Shown piece by piece: positions 34,479-44,362 of a DNA stretch of 64,000 nucleotides (position 1 is the first letter of the stretch; each line of letters starts with the position of its first letter). The stretch is taken from NCBI RefSeq assembly GCF_009711205.1, contig NZ_WMIG01000008.1, positions 103,553-167,552 on the forward strand. Direction: 5' to 3'. Position numbers and translations under genes: made by a program. The notes below the pieces were generated by a model, which saw nothing but the letters and a program-made list of their open reading frames with translations, had not been told where the DNA came from and made no database searches. The stretch comes from Paracoccus litorisediminis. Lineage in GTDB: Bacteria > Pseudomonadota > Alphaproteobacteria > Rhodobacterales > Rhodobacteraceae.

Positions 34479-36158
34479 TCATTCTAGCCATGCCGGGCGC
34501 GGCGATGCGCTTGCGGTCATGGCGGCTGTCACGCAATCGGCGAGGCTGCCGAAGCGCATGTCCCGGCCGGAAAGTCCCGGCCCGTAATGGGCGTATTTGC
34601 CGGAATTGGTCATCACCACGCGGGCGGCGGGCGGAAAGACGGGCTCCGAGATCGAGCACCAGCACAGGTCGGGGATCACCTGCACCCCCGCCTGTTCCAA
34701 CCGGGCCAACGTCCCATCGTCGCGCAGCGCGGATATGACCTGACGGCCCGCAGTGACGATGACAGGGATGCGGATGGTGCGCCCCGACAGCAGATCCGCC
34801 AGCGCCCGGCATTCGGGGGCCGAGGCATGGGGGCTGCCGATGGCGATCAGGTCGACCTTGGACGGGCCGTGGTTCAGCAGGTCCCAGCCCTTGGCCAGAT
34901 CGGCGCGGGTGATCTGCTGGCTTGGCGCATCGGGCAGGGCGGCGCCGTCAGCCTCGGGCGTCACGCCGTCGATATGCAACATGGGCGCGGCCGAGGTCGT
35001 GCCAAAAGCCGCGCAAAGTGCCTTGAGGTCATCGGGGTTTGGCTGCGCCCCGGACAGTCCCCGCAGCAGCGGAATACGGTCGGGGCATAGCCGCCCGGCC
35101 AGGTAGCCGATCAGTGGCCAGATCGACTCGTCCGCGCCTTGGGGGAGGTCGACATCGAGAATGGCGGCGGCCTTGCGCCCCGCATCCAGATAGACGCCGG
35201 AAAGCGGCGCGCGTCCCGTGACCGCCATGCAGAATTCCAGAAAATCCGGATGCTTGGGGCTGCGCGCGCCCAACACGCTATTGGCGTAGATTACGGCGTT
35301 CGATTCCGCCCAGGCCAAGGCCTCGCCCTGTTCGGGGGCGTCTTCCAGCAGATAGGGCGCGCAGGTGAAGCTGGGCTGGCAGCCCATGCGGACATAGGCA
35401 TCGGCCAGCCGCGCGGCGGGGTTGCCAAAGACCGGCGGCACGCCCTGCGCCTGCCAGTTCTGGCGGTCGACCGAGATGGCGTTCATCGTCGTCGGCACCC
35501 GGACACGTGCGCCAAGCGCCAGCATTTCCTCGGCGAAGGTCAGGTTGGCGGGGCTGGCATAAATGCAGCCATCGACATGGCCGCGGGTGATGTCGATCAG
35601 CGCATGCGCGCCTTGCTGGCGGGCCATGGCGCAGATGATCCGCATGGCAAGCGCCGTGGCCTTGCCGTCGCGCCCGTCCAGCATGGCGCGGTCAGCGTCT
35701 GTCAGGTCCAGCGCCTCGGGCGCGGGGGTGGTGACGGAGATGCTGATACCGTCGCCCGTGATCGCGTCGGGGCCGATCCGCAGGAAGGATGCTGCGGCCA
35801 GCCGGGCCATGACTGCGGGGGACACCCGCAACACGGGCAGGGGGCGCTGAAACATCTCGGCCGCGATCAGCGTGCCAAGGGTCAGCACGTCCTCGGCTTC
35901 GGAAAAGATCAGCGCGGCGGGCGCACGCCCCGACAGCGCCATGTCGAGGATCACGCCCGAGCCAGAGCACGAGCCCCGGCTGGTCGGCATCAGCAGCACC
36001 TTGCCCGCGATATCCGCTCCATGCGCCGGGTGATGCGTGTCGATCACCCGCGCCGTGGCCGGATCGACGCCGCCCCAGAAGCTGAGCCCCTCGGCCAAAG
36101 CCAGAACCGGCCCTTCAGCCGTGCCGGTGAGGATGGACAGGGCGGCGTTGTTTGTCAT
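34479..36158 (-). CDS. Aconitase X type I, cis-3-hydroxy-L-proline dehydratase
   Basis: 559 residues in the fused AcnX arrangement: a swivel (DUF126) domain at about 10-115 with [17 protein letters not shown], then the large DUF521 domain from about 150 ([26 protein letters not shown]). Fused bacterial AcnX enzymes dehydrate cis-3-hydroxy-L-proline to pyrroline-2-carboxylate using an Fe-S centre; cysteines such as those in HVDGCIY and the C-terminal LCWCSIS are present. The gene overlaps the epimerase gene by 4 bp. Type II mevalonate-related AcnX enzymes are encoded as separate subunits, so this form points to hydroxyproline. Confidence 0.85.
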   Translation of the reverse strand: MTNNAALSILTGTAEGPVLALAEGLSFWGGVDPATARVIDTHHPAHGADIAGKVLLMPTSRGSCSGSGVILDMALSGRAPAALIFSEAEDVLTLGTLIAAEMFQRPLPVLRVSPAVMARLAAASFLRIGPDAITGDGISISVTTPAPEALDLTDADRAMLDGRDGKATALAMRIICAMARQQGAHALIDITRGHVDGCIYASPANLTFAEEMLALGARVRVPTTMNAISVDRQNWQAQGVPPVFGNPAARLADAYVRMGCQPSFTCAPYLLEDAPEQGEALAWAESNAVIYANSVLGARSPKHPDFLEFCMAVTGRAPLSGVYLDAGRKAAAILDVDLPQGADESIWPLIGYLAGRLCPDRIPLLRGLSGAQPNPDDLKALCAAFGTTSAAPMLHIDGVTPEADGAALPDAPSQQITRADLAKGWDLLNHGPSKVDLIAIGSPHASAPECRALADLLSGRTIRIPVIVTAGRQVISALRDDGTLARLEQAGVQVIPDLCWCSISEPVFPPAARVVMTNSGKYAHYGPGLSGRDMRFGSLADCVTAAMTASASPRPAWLE

Positions 36159-37156
36159 TTCACCACGAAGCCATGCGCAAAGGGATCGCGTTCGTCGATG
36201 AAGATGGTGTTATAGCCGGTCATCCGCGCCCAGCCCGCGATCGACGGGATGATCGCCGGGCGGTTTGCCACGGTGGTCTCGGCCTCGACCCGGCCCTTGA
36301 AGATCGAGCCGATGATGGATTCGTGCCAGAACTCGTCGCCCGTCTTCAGTTTCCCTTTGGCGGCAAGCTGCGCCATGCGGGCCGAGGTGCCGGTGCCGCA
36401 GGGGCTGCGGTCGATGGCCTTTTCGCCGTAGAAGACGGCGTTGCGGGCGTGGGCGCCCTCGACCGTCGGCGCGCCGGTCCATTGGATATGGGAAAGGCCG
36501 TTGATCTCGGGGTGTTCGGGATGGACGAATTCGTATTTCGCGTTCAGCGCGGCACGCAGTTTTGGCGACCAACCGACCAGCTCGGTCGCGGTATGGTCGG
36601 CCATGTCGCGGAAGTTCTTCTGCGGCTCGACGATGGCGTAGAAATTGCCGCCATAGGCCACGTCTACCACGATCTCGCCCAGACCCTCGACCTCGGCGGT
36701 CAGGCCCTCGGCGTAAAGGAAGCCTGGCACGTTGGTCAGGCGGACTTCCTCGACGAAGCGGCCCTCTTGGCGATAGGTGATGTCGACCTTGCCAGCGGGG
36801 GCGTCGATCGACAGCTTGCCCGGCTCGCGCGGCTGGATTAGGCCGTTTTCGATGGCCATAGTGATGGTGCCGATGGTGCCGTGGCCGCACATCGGCAGGC
36901 AGCCCGAGGTTTCGATGAACAGCACCGCCACATCGCAATCGGGGCGGGTCGGCGGGTAAAGGATGCTGCCCGACATCATGTCATGGCCGCGCGGTTCATA
37001 CATCAGGCCGGTGCGGACCCAGTCGAATTCGCGCAGGAAGTGCGCGCGCCGTTCCAGCATGTTCGCGCCCTCAAGGCGCGGGCCACCGCCCGAAACGAGG
37101 CGCACGGGATTGCCGCAGGTATGCCCGTCGATGCAGGAAAAAGTATGGGTCGTCAT
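36155..37156 (-). CDS. 4-hydroxyproline 2-epimerase
   Basis: 333 residues of the proline racemase family with the full Cys pair: Cys90 (MCGHG) and Cys253 (SPCGTG). It converts trans-4-hydroxy-L-proline to cis-4-hydroxy-D-proline, the first step of the pathway. The start [18 protein letters not shown] is at 37156; the open frame continues upstream to 37927 only as a shadow of the flavoprotein gene. It lies 5 bp after that flavoprotein gene, which makes the next enzyme in the route. Confidence 0.92.
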   Translation of the reverse strand: MTTHTFSCIDGHTCGNPVRLVSGGGPRLEGANMLERRAHFLREFDWVRTGLMYEPRGHDMMSGSILYPPTRPDCDVAVLFIETSGCLPMCGHGTIGTITMAIENGLIQPREPGKLSIDAPAGKVDITYRQEGRFVEEVRLTNVPGFLYAEGLTAEVEGLGEIVVDVAYGGNFYAIVEPQKNFRDMADHTATELVGWSPKLRAALNAKYEFVHPEHPEINGLSHIQWTGAPTVEGAHARNAVFYGEKAIDRSPCGTGTSARMAQLAAKGKLKTGDEFWHESIIGSIFKGRVEAETTVANRPAIIPSIAGWARMTGYNTIFIDERDPFAHGFVVK

Positions 37157-37161
37157 GGGGA

Positions 37162-38442
37162 TCAGAACCTTTGGGGCGAGAAGGGAGTAAGGTCGATGGC
37201 GGGACGGTGGCCCGTCACCAGTTCGGCGACAAGGCGCGCGGTGCCCGCCGATTGCGTCAGGCCCAGATGGCCGTGGCCAAAGGCGTAGGTCACGCGCCGC
37301 GTCGCGCGGGCATGGCCGATCACCGGCAGGCTGTCGGGCAGCGACGGACGGAAGCCCATCCATTGCGCGCCTCCGTCGGTGTCGAGGCCGGGCAGGAAGG
37401 CCTTGGCCTTGGCCAGCATCGCGTCCGAGCGTTTGAAGTTCGGCGGCAGTTCCAGCCCGCCCAGTTCGACCGCACCGCCGACGCGGATGCCGGTCGACAG
37501 GTTCGAGACGACAAAGCCGTGCCCGCCAAAGGTGATCTGCGTGCGCAGATCCAGCGCGCCGGGCGGCAGGGTGGTGTTGTAGCCGCGTTCGGTTTCCAGC
37601 GGGATGTTTTCGCCAAGACTGCGCGCGATGCGATGCGAGAAGGCCCCCGCCGCGACGACGACATGGCTGGCAAGGCGCGTGCCGTCGATCTCGACGCCGC
37701 CTTCGACGGGGCGCAACGAGGTCACGCCCGCCTGCTCGATCACGCCGCCCTGGGCGCGGAAATGCTGGGCCAGGGCAAGGGTGTAAAGCCGCGGATCGGC
37801 GATGGAATGCCAGCCCGGTGTGAAGGTACCCTTGATGAAGCGCGGCGCGATCCCCGGTTGCAGCGCGGCCATCTGGTCCGCGTCCATGTGCTGGAATTCG
37901 ATCCCATGGCGGGCACGGGCCTGCCAACCGGGCAGTGCGGCCTGAAACTCGGCCTCGGTTTCATAGACCTGCAGGTTGCCATCCTTGCGCAGCATGGGCA
38001 GCGTGCCCGAGGCGGCGAGGAATGGCTCAAGCTCGGCCCGCGACAGGTCCATCAGCGCGGTCTGGGCAGCCGTCGAATGGGCGACACGGGCGGGTGAGCA
38101 GGCGCGCCAGAAGCGGTACATCCATGGCGCGATCTTCAGCGCGTAGGATGGCGGCACCGAAAGCGGCCCCAGCGGGTCCAGCAGCCATTTCGGGGCCTTC
38201 TTCAGGATGCCGGGTGAGGCCATGGGCAGAATGTCGGTGAAGGCGAAAGCGCCGGCATTGCCGGCCGAGGCACCCGCTGCCGGACCTTCGCGGTCAAGGA
38301 CGGTGACGGTCAGGCCGCGCGATTGCAGGGCGATGGCGGTAGACAGCCCCACGACGCCAGCGCCGATGACGATGACATCGCTTTGCGGCGGGGTTTGGCC
38401 CCGCCCCCCGGGGTATTTCGGAAACGGTGAAGTCTGGTTCAT
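37162..38442 (-). CDS. DadA-like FAD D-hydroxyproline dehydrogenase
   Basis: 426 residues, with the FAD-binding GAGVVGLSTAIALQSRG at about residue 28 and a C-terminal GHGHLGLTQSAGTARL typical of DAO-type flavoproteins. In this setting it should oxidise cis-4-hydroxy-D-proline to pyrroline-4-hydroxy-2-carboxylate with electrons passed to the respiratory chain. The ATG at 38442 follows the ATPase stop by two bases. It is a single-chain form; other bacteria use a heterotrimeric enzyme. Confidence 0.85.
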   Translation of the reverse strand: MNQTSPFPKYPGGRGQTPPQSDVIVIGAGVVGLSTAIALQSRGLTVTVLDREGPAAGASAGNAGAFAFTDILPMASPGILKKAPKWLLDPLGPLSVPPSYALKIAPWMYRFWRACSPARVAHSTAAQTALMDLSRAELEPFLAASGTLPMLRKDGNLQVYETEAEFQAALPGWQARARHGIEFQHMDADQMAALQPGIAPRFIKGTFTPGWHSIADPRLYTLALAQHFRAQGGVIEQAGVTSLRPVEGGVEIDGTRLASHVVVAAGAFSHRIARSLGENIPLETERGYNTTLPPGALDLRTQITFGGHGFVVSNLSTGIRVGGAVELGGLELPPNFKRSDAMLAKAKAFLPGLDTDGGAQWMGFRPSLPDSLPVIGHARATRRVTYAFGHGHLGLTQSAGTARLVAELVTGHRPAIDLTPFSPQRF

Positions 38443-38444
38443 GT

Positions 38445-39167
38445 TCAATGCGTCGCCGCGAGGAATTTCTGCAGCTCGGGGTCCTTGGGTGCGCCGAAAA
38501 GCTCGGCCGGGGGGGCGATTTCGGCCATGACGCCCTTATGGAAGAAGGCGACCCGGTCCGAGACTTCGCGGGCGAATTTCATCTCATGCGTGACGCAGAT
38601 CATGGTCATCCCTTCGGAGGCGAGCATGCGCAGCGTGTCCAGAACCTCGCCCACAAGCTGCGGGTCAAGCGCCGACGTGACCTCGTCGAACAACATGTAA
38701 TCGGGCGACATGGCCAAGGCACGCGCAATGGCCATGCGCTGCTGCTGGCCGCCCGACATCCGGGTCGGATAGACCCCCAGCTTGTCGGCAAGACCGACAT
38801 GGGTCAGCTGCTTGACGGCGATTTCCTCGGCGCGGGCTTTGGGGATGCCCAGCACCTTGCGCGGGGCCAGCATGACGTTTTCCAGCACGGTCAGATGCGG
38901 GAAGGCGTTCCATTGCTGGAAGACGATCCCGATTTTCTGGCGCAGCTTGTTGAGGTCGGTGGCTTTGGCATGGACCTCGGTTCCATCGACCAGGATCTTG
39001 CCGGAATCGATTGGTTCCAGCCCGTTGATGCAGGTCAGAAGCGTCGATTTACCCGAGCCTGAGCCGCCGATGATGGTCAGCACCTCGCCCTTGGCGACAG
39101 TCAGGTCGATGCCCTTGAGGACCTCCAGCGAGCCGAAGGATTTGCGGACGTTCTGGATCTCAATCAT
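38445..39167 (-). CDS. Polar amino acid ABC importer ATPase
   Basis: 240 residues of the GlnQ/HisP class: Walker A GGSGSGKST, Q-loop FQQWNAFPHLTV, signature MSGGQQQRMAIARAL, Walker B MLFDEVTSALD, H-loop VTHEMKFA. MIEIQNVRKSFG at 39167 is the start; the frame upstream overlaps the permease gene. With the adjacent permeases and binding protein it should import hydroxyproline or its isomers. Confidence 0.92.
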   Translation of the reverse strand: MIEIQNVRKSFGSLEVLKGIDLTVAKGEVLTIIGGSGSGKSTLLTCINGLEPIDSGKILVDGTEVHAKATDLNKLRQKIGIVFQQWNAFPHLTVLENVMLAPRKVLGIPKARAEEIAVKQLTHVGLADKLGVYPTRMSGGQQQRMAIARALAMSPDYMLFDEVTSALDPQLVGEVLDTLRMLASEGMTMICVTHEMKFAREVSDRVAFFHKGVMAEIAPPAELFGAPKDPELQKFLAATH

Positions 39168-39813
39168 GGGACCACCGTTTCTCCAGATAGCCGCCGAAAC
39201 GGGCGATGGGGAAGGAAATGAGGAAGTAGAAGGCACCGCAAACCATCAGCAGGAACAGCGGCTCTTGCAGGCGGGTGATCAGGATCTGGGTCGATTTCAG
39301 CAGCTCGACCACCTGCACGATATAGACCAGCGCCGAGTCCTTCATCACGCCAAGCGCAAGCCCGATCCAAGAAGGCAGCGCCACGCGGGTCGCCAGCGGC
39401 ATGACGATATTGGTCATGTCCTGACGCCAGCTAAGGCCCAGCGAGCGCGCCGCGCGGCGCAGGGTCAGCGGCACGGATTCGATGCCGCCGCGCACGATTT
39501 CCGCGCAATAGGCAGCAGTGTAAAGCGACAGCACCCCGCAGGCGACGGTGAAGCCAGAAATGCGGATGCCCAGCACCGTCGTGACAAAAGCGTTGGCCAG
39601 CACCAGCTGAATCAGCAAGGGGATCGAGCGAAACACATCCAGCACGAAAGTCAGGGGCGCGGCCCACCAGGGCCCGACCTGATAACGGAAGACCCCGAAG
39701 ACGATGCCAAGCACCGTCCCGAAAAAGACCGAGATGGCGGTGACGACCAGCGTCATCCCCGCACCCTTGGCGAGGAAGATCAGATCGTTGGCGTTCAAAG
39801 CAGTATCGAACAT
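39160..39813 (-). CDS. Polar amino acid ABC importer permease
   Basis: 217 residues of the HisM/GlnP class, with membrane segments around the coupling loop SVPLTLRRAARSLGLSWRQDM. The C-terminus overlaps the ATPase start by 8 bp. It pairs with the next permease upstream. Confidence 0.9.
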   Translation of the reverse strand: MFDTALNANDLIFLAKGAGMTLVVTAISVFFGTVLGIVFGVFRYQVGPWWAAPLTFVLDVFRSIPLLIQLVLANAFVTTVLGIRISGFTVACGVLSLYTAAYCAEIVRGGIESVPLTLRRAARSLGLSWRQDMTNIVMPLATRVALPSWIGLALGVMKDSALVYIVQVVELLKSTQILITRLQEPLFLLMVCGAFYFLISFPIARFGGYLEKRWSHD

Positions 39814-39824
39814 CGCGGCCCCCT

Positions 39825-40490
39825 TCAGTAACGGAACAGCCGGGCCGCAAGGACGCGGGCCGAAAGGGTGATCGCCTTGGTGATCACATAGAAGATCACG
39901 GCGGCGATGGCGAAAAGCTCGAAGGTGCGGAAGGTGCGCGCATTCAGTTCACTGGTGACGCCGTAAAGGTCGGTATTCATCGCGACGACTGCACCCAGCG
40001 AGGTCATCAGGATCGCCCAGACCATCTGGTTGGTCATCGGCAGGAACGAGATTCGCAGCATCTGCGGCATCACCACATGGCGGAAGGCCTTGCCCGCGCT
40101 CATCCCCAGCGAGCGCGCCGCGCGTGCTTGGGTGTCGGGAATGGCTTTCAGCGCGCCGCGGAAGTTCTCGGCCAGATAGCCCGCATTGTTGAAGGCGATA
40201 CCGATCAGCAGGGACAGGAACGGGCTGAGATGGATGCCGAAGCCGCCAAGCCCGAAATGCACCATATAGATCTGGAACAGCGCGGGCGTGTTGCGGGCGA
40301 TCTCGACCCAAGTCGTGGCGATGGCGGAAAGGATGCGGTTTCCCGACAGTCGGAAGACGGTCAGAAGGATCGCGACCGCAATGCCGATGAGCATCGACAG
40401 CAGCGCGATCTCGATGGTCACAAGCGCACCTTCCAGCATCTGCGGAAGGGAATTCAGCGCCTGATTCCAGCGGAAATTGTAATTGAACAT
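39825..40490 (-). CDS. Polar amino acid ABC importer permease
   Basis: 221 residues from MFNYNFRWNQAL at 40490, with the coupling loop AIPDTQARAARSLGMSAGKAFRHVVMPQ. It is the partner permease. The 72-bp gap to the binding-protein gene holds a strong stem-loop. Confidence 0.9.
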   Translation of the reverse strand: MFNYNFRWNQALNSLPQMLEGALVTIEIALLSMLIGIAVAILLTVFRLSGNRILSAIATTWVEIARNTPALFQIYMVHFGLGGFGIHLSPFLSLLIGIAFNNAGYLAENFRGALKAIPDTQARAARSLGMSAGKAFRHVVMPQMLRISFLPMTNQMVWAILMTSLGAVVAMNTDLYGVTSELNARTFRTFELFAIAAVIFYVITKAITLSARVLAARLFRY

Positions 40491-40517
40491 GACCGCCTCA
40501 TGGCTTTGAGCGGTGAT

Positions 40518-40547
40518 GCGGTGCGGGGCGCGCAGGCCCCGCACCGC
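40518..40547 (-). repeat. Strong stem-loop after the binding-protein gene
   Basis: GCGGTGCGGGGC and GCCCCGCACCGC form a perfect 12-bp stem with a six-base loop, 16 bp after the binding-protein stop and before the first permease. It lacks a T run and probably stabilises the upstream message so that more binding protein than permease is made. Confidence 0.85.
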
Positions 40548-40562
40548 GAACAGGCGGAAGGA

Positions 40563-41369
40563 TCAGCGATAGACGCCCTGAATCGTCAGGTTCGCGGGCT
40601 CACCCTCGCCGACCCATTTCTTGTAAAGCTCGGCATAGCGGCCGGTGCGGACCTGCTGGTTGATGAACAGGTTCATGTAGTTGATCAGGCCGTATTCCTC
40701 GCGCAGCGTGATCAGTGCGACATAGTCGGGCACCATCGGGGCCTTGTCGACGATCTTGATGCCCTTGAAATTGCCCGATTTCACATTGGCCTCGGCGACT
40801 TCGACGGTCGAGACGGTGGCGTCCAGCTGACCCTGCGACAGTGCCAGGAACACATCGGCCTGATTTTGGTAGGGACGGAATTCGCCCGCGCCCCATTCCT
40901 TGACCTTGCCCTCAAGCCAGATCGCCTCATAGGTGCCGGCGGTGGCGCCGACGGTCTTGCCCTTCATGCCTTCCCAATTCGCCATGTCCAGCCCCTCGCG
41001 CGAGACGACGGCGTTTTCAAAGGCGTAATAGGGGATCGAGAAGCCGACGGTCTTGGCGCGTTCCAGCGTGTCCGAGGTCGAGGCGACGGCGACATCGACC
41101 GAACCCGACATCAGCGCGGGGATACGCTCGGGGAAGGTGGTCTCGACCACTTCGGCGGTGACGCCCAGCGATTTCGCCAGATCGTTGCAGTAATCCACGT
41201 CGAAGCCCTGCGGATTGTTGTTCGCATCGCGCGAACCCATTGGCGGGAAATCCAGCACGACGGCGCAGCGCAGCGTGCCTGCGGCGATGATGTCATCAAG
41301 CTTGTCAGCAAGCGCCGGACCGGCCAGCGTGGTTGCCACGGCGGCAAGGGCAAGAAGCGAGGTCTTCAT
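40563..41369 (-). CDS. Family 3 ABC substrate-binding protein
   Basis: 268 residues with a Sec signal (MKTSLLALAAVATTLAGPALA, cleavage near 21). The mature protein starts DKLDDIIAAGTLRCAVV, followed by family 3 landmarks (GFDVDYCNDLAK, ALSQGQLDATV). It is the first gene of the hydroxyproline operon, preceded by the 22-bp element and an AT-rich promoter stretch. Hydroxyproline or its betaine-free isomers are the expected ligands from context. Confidence 0.88.
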   Translation of the reverse strand: MKTSLLALAAVATTLAGPALADKLDDIIAAGTLRCAVVLDFPPMGSRDANNNPQGFDVDYCNDLAKSLGVTAEVVETTFPERIPALMSGSVDVAVASTSDTLERAKTVGFSIPYYAFENAVVSREGLDMANWEGMKGKTVGATAGTYEAIWLEGKVKEWGAGEFRPYQNQADVFLALSQGQLDATVSTVEVAEANVKSGNFKGIKIVDKAPMVPDYVALITLREEYGLINYMNLFINQQVRTGRYAELYKKWVGEGEPANLTIQGVYR

Positions 41370-41417
41370 TATTGTCTCCCGTGTTGGTGTTCGGGTCTTT
41401 GAGTGACCGTTGACTCA

Positions 41418-41439
41418 ATTTGTATCCTCGCAGTCGACA
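41418..41439. promoter_or_regulatory. Shared 22-bp element, importer promoter copy
   Basis: ATTTGTAT-N7-GTCGACA with the N7 being CCTCGCA, 49 bp before the binding-protein ATG and just downstream of a possible -10 TATACT (41466-41471, minus strand). A repressor here would block transcription. The other copy is at 32572-32593. Confidence 0.75.
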
Positions 41440-41670
41440 CAAAAATCAAATGAAAAAATACATAAAGTATATAACATGCGCATGCAGTGGGTTGCGGGGA
41501 GTTCGGCAGGCGCTCGAGACAGAAAGTTTCGTTAGGGACCGGGCTCACGATGTTTTTGTTGCAGAATCGGGCGGAATTTGACGTCCGGCTCTGGCAACTT
41601 GCCTGCGATAAGTGGTAACCCTGCCGCAGACGGGCCGCCAGCGGCCCAGATCCACACGGGAATTTCGAAC

Positions 41671-43506
41671 ATGCCAGCCTATCGCTCTCGCACGACTACC
41701 CATGGACGCAATATGGCAGGGGCCCGTGGCCTCTGGCGCGCCACGGGGATGAAGGACGGGGACTTCGGCAAGCCGATCATCGCGGTCGTCAACTCGTTCA
41801 CGCAATTCGTGCCGGGCCATGTCCACCTGAAGGACCTTGGCCAGCTGGTCGCGCGCGAGATCGAGGCCGCGGGCGGCGTCGCGAAGGAGTTCAACACCAT
41901 CGCGGTCGATGACGGCATCGCCATGGGCCATGACGGCATGCTGTATTCGCTGCCCTCGCGCGAGATCATTGCCGACAGCGTCGAATATATGGTGAACGCG
42001 CATTGCGCCGATGCGATGGTCTGCATCTCGAACTGCGACAAGATCACCCCCGGCATGCTGAACGCGGCGATGCGGCTGAATATCCCCGCCGTATTCGTTT
42101 CCGGCGGGCCGATGGAGGCCGGCAAGGTCGTCATGCATGGCAAGACCCATGCGCTGGATCTGGTCGATGCCATGGTCGCCGCCGCAGACGACTCGGTTTC
42201 GGACGAGGATGTGCAGGTCATCGAGCGTTCGGCCTGTCCGACCTGCGGTTCCTGCTCGGGCATGTTTACCGCGAACTCGATGAACTGCCTGACCGAGGCG
42301 CTGGGTCTGTCGCTGCCGGGCAATGGCTCGACGCTGGCGACCCATTCCGATCGCAAGCGTCTGTTTGTCGAGGCTGGCCATCTGATCGTCGATCTGGCCC
42401 GCCGCCATTATGAGCAGAACGATTACAGCGTCCTGCCGCGCAATGTCGCCAACAAGAAGGCGTTTGAAAACGCCATGTCGCTGGACATCGCGATGGGCGG
42501 TTCGACCAACACGGTGCTGCATATCCTTGCCGCCGCGCATGAGGGTGGGATCGATTTCGACCTGAAGGATATCGACCAGCTCAGCCGCAAGGTGCCCTGC
42601 CTATCCAAGGTCGCCCCGGCCAAGCAGGACGTGCATATGGAGGATGTCCACCGGGCAGGCGGGATTATGGCGATCCTTGGCCAGCTGGAGCGGGGAGGCC
42701 TGATCCATCGCGACACGCCGACCGTCCACACCCCCACGCTGGGTGAGGCAATCGACCGCTGGGACATCAGCCGGACCGACAGCGAGACCGTGCACAACTT
42801 CTTCCGCGCAGCTCCGGGCGGTGTGCCGACGCAGGTTGCCTTCTCGCAGAGCGCCCGTTGGGATGAGCTGGACCTTGACCGGCAGAATGGCGTGATCCGC
42901 TCGGTCAACTCGCCCTTCACGGCGGATGGCGGGCTTGCGGTCCTGAAAGGCAATATCGCGCTGGACGGCTGCATCGTGAAGACGGCGGGGGTCGATGAAT
43001 CGATCCTGAAATTCACCGGCCCGGCCGTGGTCTTTGAAAGCCAGGACGCGGCGGTCAGCGGCATTCTGGGCAACAAGGTCAAGGCGGGCGATGTGGTCGT
43101 CATCCGCTACGAAGGCCCCAAGGGCGGGCCCGGCATGCAGGAAATGCTGTATCCGACCAGCTACCTGAAATCGAAGGGTCTGGGCAAAGCCTGCGCGCTG
43201 ATCACCGATGGCCGATTCTCGGGCGGGACTTCGGGTCTGTCGATCGGCCATGCCTCGCCCGAGGCGGCGCAGGGTGGCTTGATCGGGCTGGTCAAGAATG
43301 GCGACACGATCGCCATCGACATCCCGAACCGCACCATCGACCTGCTGGTGGATGAGGCCGAATTGGCAACGCGGCGCGCCGCGCAGGATGAACTGGGCTG
43401 GAAACCGGCCGAACCGCGCAAGCGCAATGTCACCACCGCGCTGAAAGCCTATGCGGCCTTCGCGTCGTCGGCCGACAGGGGTGCGGTTCGTATCCTGCCA
43501 GAGTAA
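41671..43506 (+). CDS. ilvD: Dihydroxy-acid dehydratase
   Basis: 611 residues, close to the 616 of E. coli IlvD. Catalyses dehydration of 2,3-dihydroxy-isovalerate and its homologue in branched-chain amino acid synthesis. Fe-S cysteines are Cys122 ([10 protein letters not shown]) and those of the [11 protein letters not shown] segment (189/192/195). The start is [13 protein letters not shown] at 41671; the frame continues to 41578 without a ribosome site. It stands alone, without ilvBC or leu genes. Sugar-acid dehydratases are relatives, but the length and motifs favour IlvD. Confidence 0.92.
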   Translation: MPAYRSRTTTHGRNMAGARGLWRATGMKDGDFGKPIIAVVNSFTQFVPGHVHLKDLGQLVAREIEAAGGVAKEFNTIAVDDGIAMGHDGMLYSLPSREIIADSVEYMVNAHCADAMVCISNCDKITPGMLNAAMRLNIPAVFVSGGPMEAGKVVMHGKTHALDLVDAMVAAADDSVSDEDVQVIERSACPTCGSCSGMFTANSMNCLTEALGLSLPGNGSTLATHSDRKRLFVEAGHLIVDLARRHYEQNDYSVLPRNVANKKAFENAMSLDIAMGGSTNTVLHILAAAHEGGIDFDLKDIDQLSRKVPCLSKVAPAKQDVHMEDVHRAGGIMAILGQLERGGLIHRDTPTVHTPTLGEAIDRWDISRTDSETVHNFFRAAPGGVPTQVAFSQSARWDELDLDRQNGVIRSVNSPFTADGGLAVLKGNIALDGCIVKTAGVDESILKFTGPAVVFESQDAAVSGILGNKVKAGDVVVIRYEGPKGGPGMQEMLYPTSYLKSKGLGKACALITDGRFSGGTSGLSIGHASPEAAQGGLIGLVKNGDTIAIDIPNRTIDLLVDEAELATRRAAQDELGWKPAEPRKRNVTTALKAYAAFASSADRGAVRILPE

Positions 43507-43515
43507 AACAATCGT

Positions 43516-43547
43516 CCCCGCCCGCATCACGCAAGATGCGGGCGGGG
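43516..43547. terminator. Bidirectional terminator-like hairpin
   Basis: CCCCGCCCGCATC and GATGCGGGCGGGG form a perfect 13-bp stem with loop ACGCAA, midway between the convergent ilvD and tetR stops. There are no T tracts, but position and strength suggest it separates the two transcripts. Confidence 0.8.
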
Positions 43548-43557
43548 GCTGACCAAC

Positions 43558-44181
43558 TCAGGCGCTGTAACCTTTCAGGAACAGCCCGACCCGGCGCGTG
43601 ATGTATTCCTCAAGCGCGTCGTCCGGCAGCGGCGGCATCATCAGCAGGCCGCGGCGCTGCTGGCCCGACAGGACCAGATCGATGAATTCGCTGCTGGCAG
43701 CCTCGCAATTGTCGATCTGCAAATCGCCACGCTCGACACGCTTGGTCAGGTATTCGGCCAATGTCCGGGCCGAGCGCATCGGGCCGGCCTGATAGACGGT
43801 GCGGGCCAGTTCGGGGAATTTCTCGCCCGTGCCAATGACCATGCGCATGGCGCGCATGACTTCAGTCTGCAGAAGCGTTTGCAGCATCTGGCGGGCGATT
43901 GCGTGCAATTCGTCGCTGACCGCTCCGGTGCCCGAGGCCATCTGGCGGATGACGGCTTGCAGGCGGCTGCATTCGCCCATCACCAGCGCCTGAAACATCG
44001 CTTCCTTGCTGTCGAAATAAACGTAGAGCGTGCCCTTGGACACGCCTGCGGCGCGGGCGACATCCTGCATGGACGCCGCGTCGAAGCCTTTCGTCATGAA
44101 CATCTTTCTCGCGCCATCAAGGATTTGCTGGCGCTTGGGACTGTCCTCGACGGCAAGGGCTTTTTCCGCGATCTCGGTCAT
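43558..44181 (-). CDS. TetR family repressor of the adjacent EmrAB-type pump
   Basis: 207 residues. The N-terminal helix-turn-helix is clear (SMQDVARAAGVSKGTLYVYFDSKEAMF), followed by a helical ligand domain. The start MTEIAEKALAVEDSP is at 44181; the frame to 44271 would run over the operator. It is divergent from the pump genes, and a perfect palindrome lies in the gap, so it almost certainly represses them. Confidence 0.9.
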   Translation of the reverse strand: MTEIAEKALAVEDSPKRQQILDGARKMFMTKGFDAASMQDVARAAGVSKGTLYVYFDSKEAMFQALVMGECSRLQAVIRQMASGTGAVSDELHAIARQMLQTLLQTEVMRAMRMVIGTGEKFPELARTVYQAGPMRSARTLAEYLTKRVERGDLQIDNCEAASSEFIDLVLSGQQRRGLLMMPPLPDDALEEYITRRVGLFLKGYSA

Positions 44182-44249
44182 ACTGGTCCGTTTCCGAATT
44201 CTGGTGACATTACCCCATTGAAATGGGGCTGCGCAGACCCAATTTCTAG

Positions 44250-44272
44250 ATTGACCGAACGGTTCGGTCAAT
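44250..44272. promoter_or_regulatory. Perfect palindrome, TetR operator
   Basis: Arms ATTGACCGAAC and GTTCGGTCAAT, 11 bp each and fully complementary, around one central G. The ACCG/CGGT core is typical of TetR/AcrR operators. It is placed between tetR (start 44181) and the HlyD-type gene (start 44363). Confidence 0.9.
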
Positions 44273-44362
44273 ATTATTCTACCGCCTTCCCGGCCCGCGG
44301 AATCAGGGCCGCGCCCTCCCCATGCATGCCGATTTGCGGCACATCACGAAAAAGGCCGGATC

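Noticed and set aside
37157..37927. N-terminal extension of the 4-hydroxyproline epimerase frame
   Set aside because: The extra 257 codons are a shadow of the flavoprotein gene; the family start [15 protein letters not shown] is at 37156.
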